From Bacillota bacterium (GTDB lineage: Bacteria; Bacillota; Clostridia; Lachnospirales; Lachnospiraceae), in NCBI GenBank assembly GCA_023411215.1, contig JAEYOY010000083.1, positions 11,577 to 75,576 of the forward strand: 64,000 nucleotides of DNA. The letters run 5' to 3'. The notes under the pieces are model-generated. The model saw nothing but the letters and a program-made list of their open reading frames with translations. It was not told the origin of the DNA and did not search any database. Shown piece after piece: positions 63,954 to 64,000 of the stretch. The position numbers and the translations under genes were made by a program. Numbering within the stretch: the stretch's first letter is position 1; each line of letters starts with the position of its first letter.

Positions 63954-64000
63954 ATCGCGGGGGGCCGGAGTGTAAAAAAAAAAAAAAGTATGTTTTATAA

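Overview
The window looks like chromosomal DNA of a low-GC, anaerobic, Gram-positive Clostridia member, most likely a Lachnospiraceae close to the Lachnoclostridium/Anaerosporobacter group. The evidence is the AT-rich sequence with strong AGGAGG-type ribosome binding sites, a PolC-type replicase, the order pyrH-frr-uppS-cdsA-dxr-rseP-ispG-polC, a YesMN-type two-component pair and an isomerase-pathway uronate cluster. Almost everything up to 60.3 kb is on the minus strand. Only the last 3.3 kb reads on the plus strand.

Region 1 (about 1 to 26.8 kb) is a Wzx/Wzy-type surface polysaccharide locus, read right to left. It starts with a CapD-like NDP-sugar dehydratase and an initiating sugar transferase. 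Then come an NAD-epimerase, two GT2 enzymes, an EpsG-like polymerase, a WbsX-like protein and a hexapeptide acetyltransferase. These are followed by a GT-B enzyme, an FdtA/FdtB pair for a dTDP-3-amino-sugar, a Wzx flippase, a Wzz-like protein and RmlA. The distal part holds a CotH/VTC/DUF4956 cassette lying between an intact rmlC and a broken second rmlC copy, two unrelated genes (lipid kinase, serine hydrolase), and an FkbH/ACP/MaoC/SDR cassette that looks like polyketide-style acyl tailoring. Remnants of an IS66-family element lie at 2.9-3.1 kb and 9.5-9.75 kb.

Region 2 (26.9 to 33.1 kb) has a small zinc-ribbon protein, the nickel-pincer cofactor operon larB-larC-larE (with no lactate racemase gene larA in the window), a DUF3842 protein, a tRNA-Glu(CUC) and a LysE-type exporter. 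LarC carries a very long His-rich insert. LarE carries an Asn-rich N-terminal extension.

Region 3 (33.4 to 48.9 kb) is the housekeeping block for replication, isoprenoid, phospholipid and undecaprenyl synthesis, ribosome recycling and UMP kinase. It is preceded by a bactofilin, a polysaccharide deacetylase and a GNAT protein. Several of its spacers hold different palindromic elements. The dxr-cdsA spacer holds three related copies of one structured element, two in one direction and one inverted.

Region 4 (49.4 to 56.8 kb) is a YesM/YesN-type two-component system followed by a ribose-type ABC transporter and an orphan TRAP-type binding protein. A group II intron remnant and an orphan C-terminal coding fragment lie just beyond.

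Region 5 (57.3 to 64 kb) is hexuronate catabolism: uxaA and uxaB on the minus strand, divergent from a LacI-type regulator and uxaC, with matching candidate operators in the spacer. The window ends with a glutamate-synthase-like oxidoreductase gene broken by an internal deletion.
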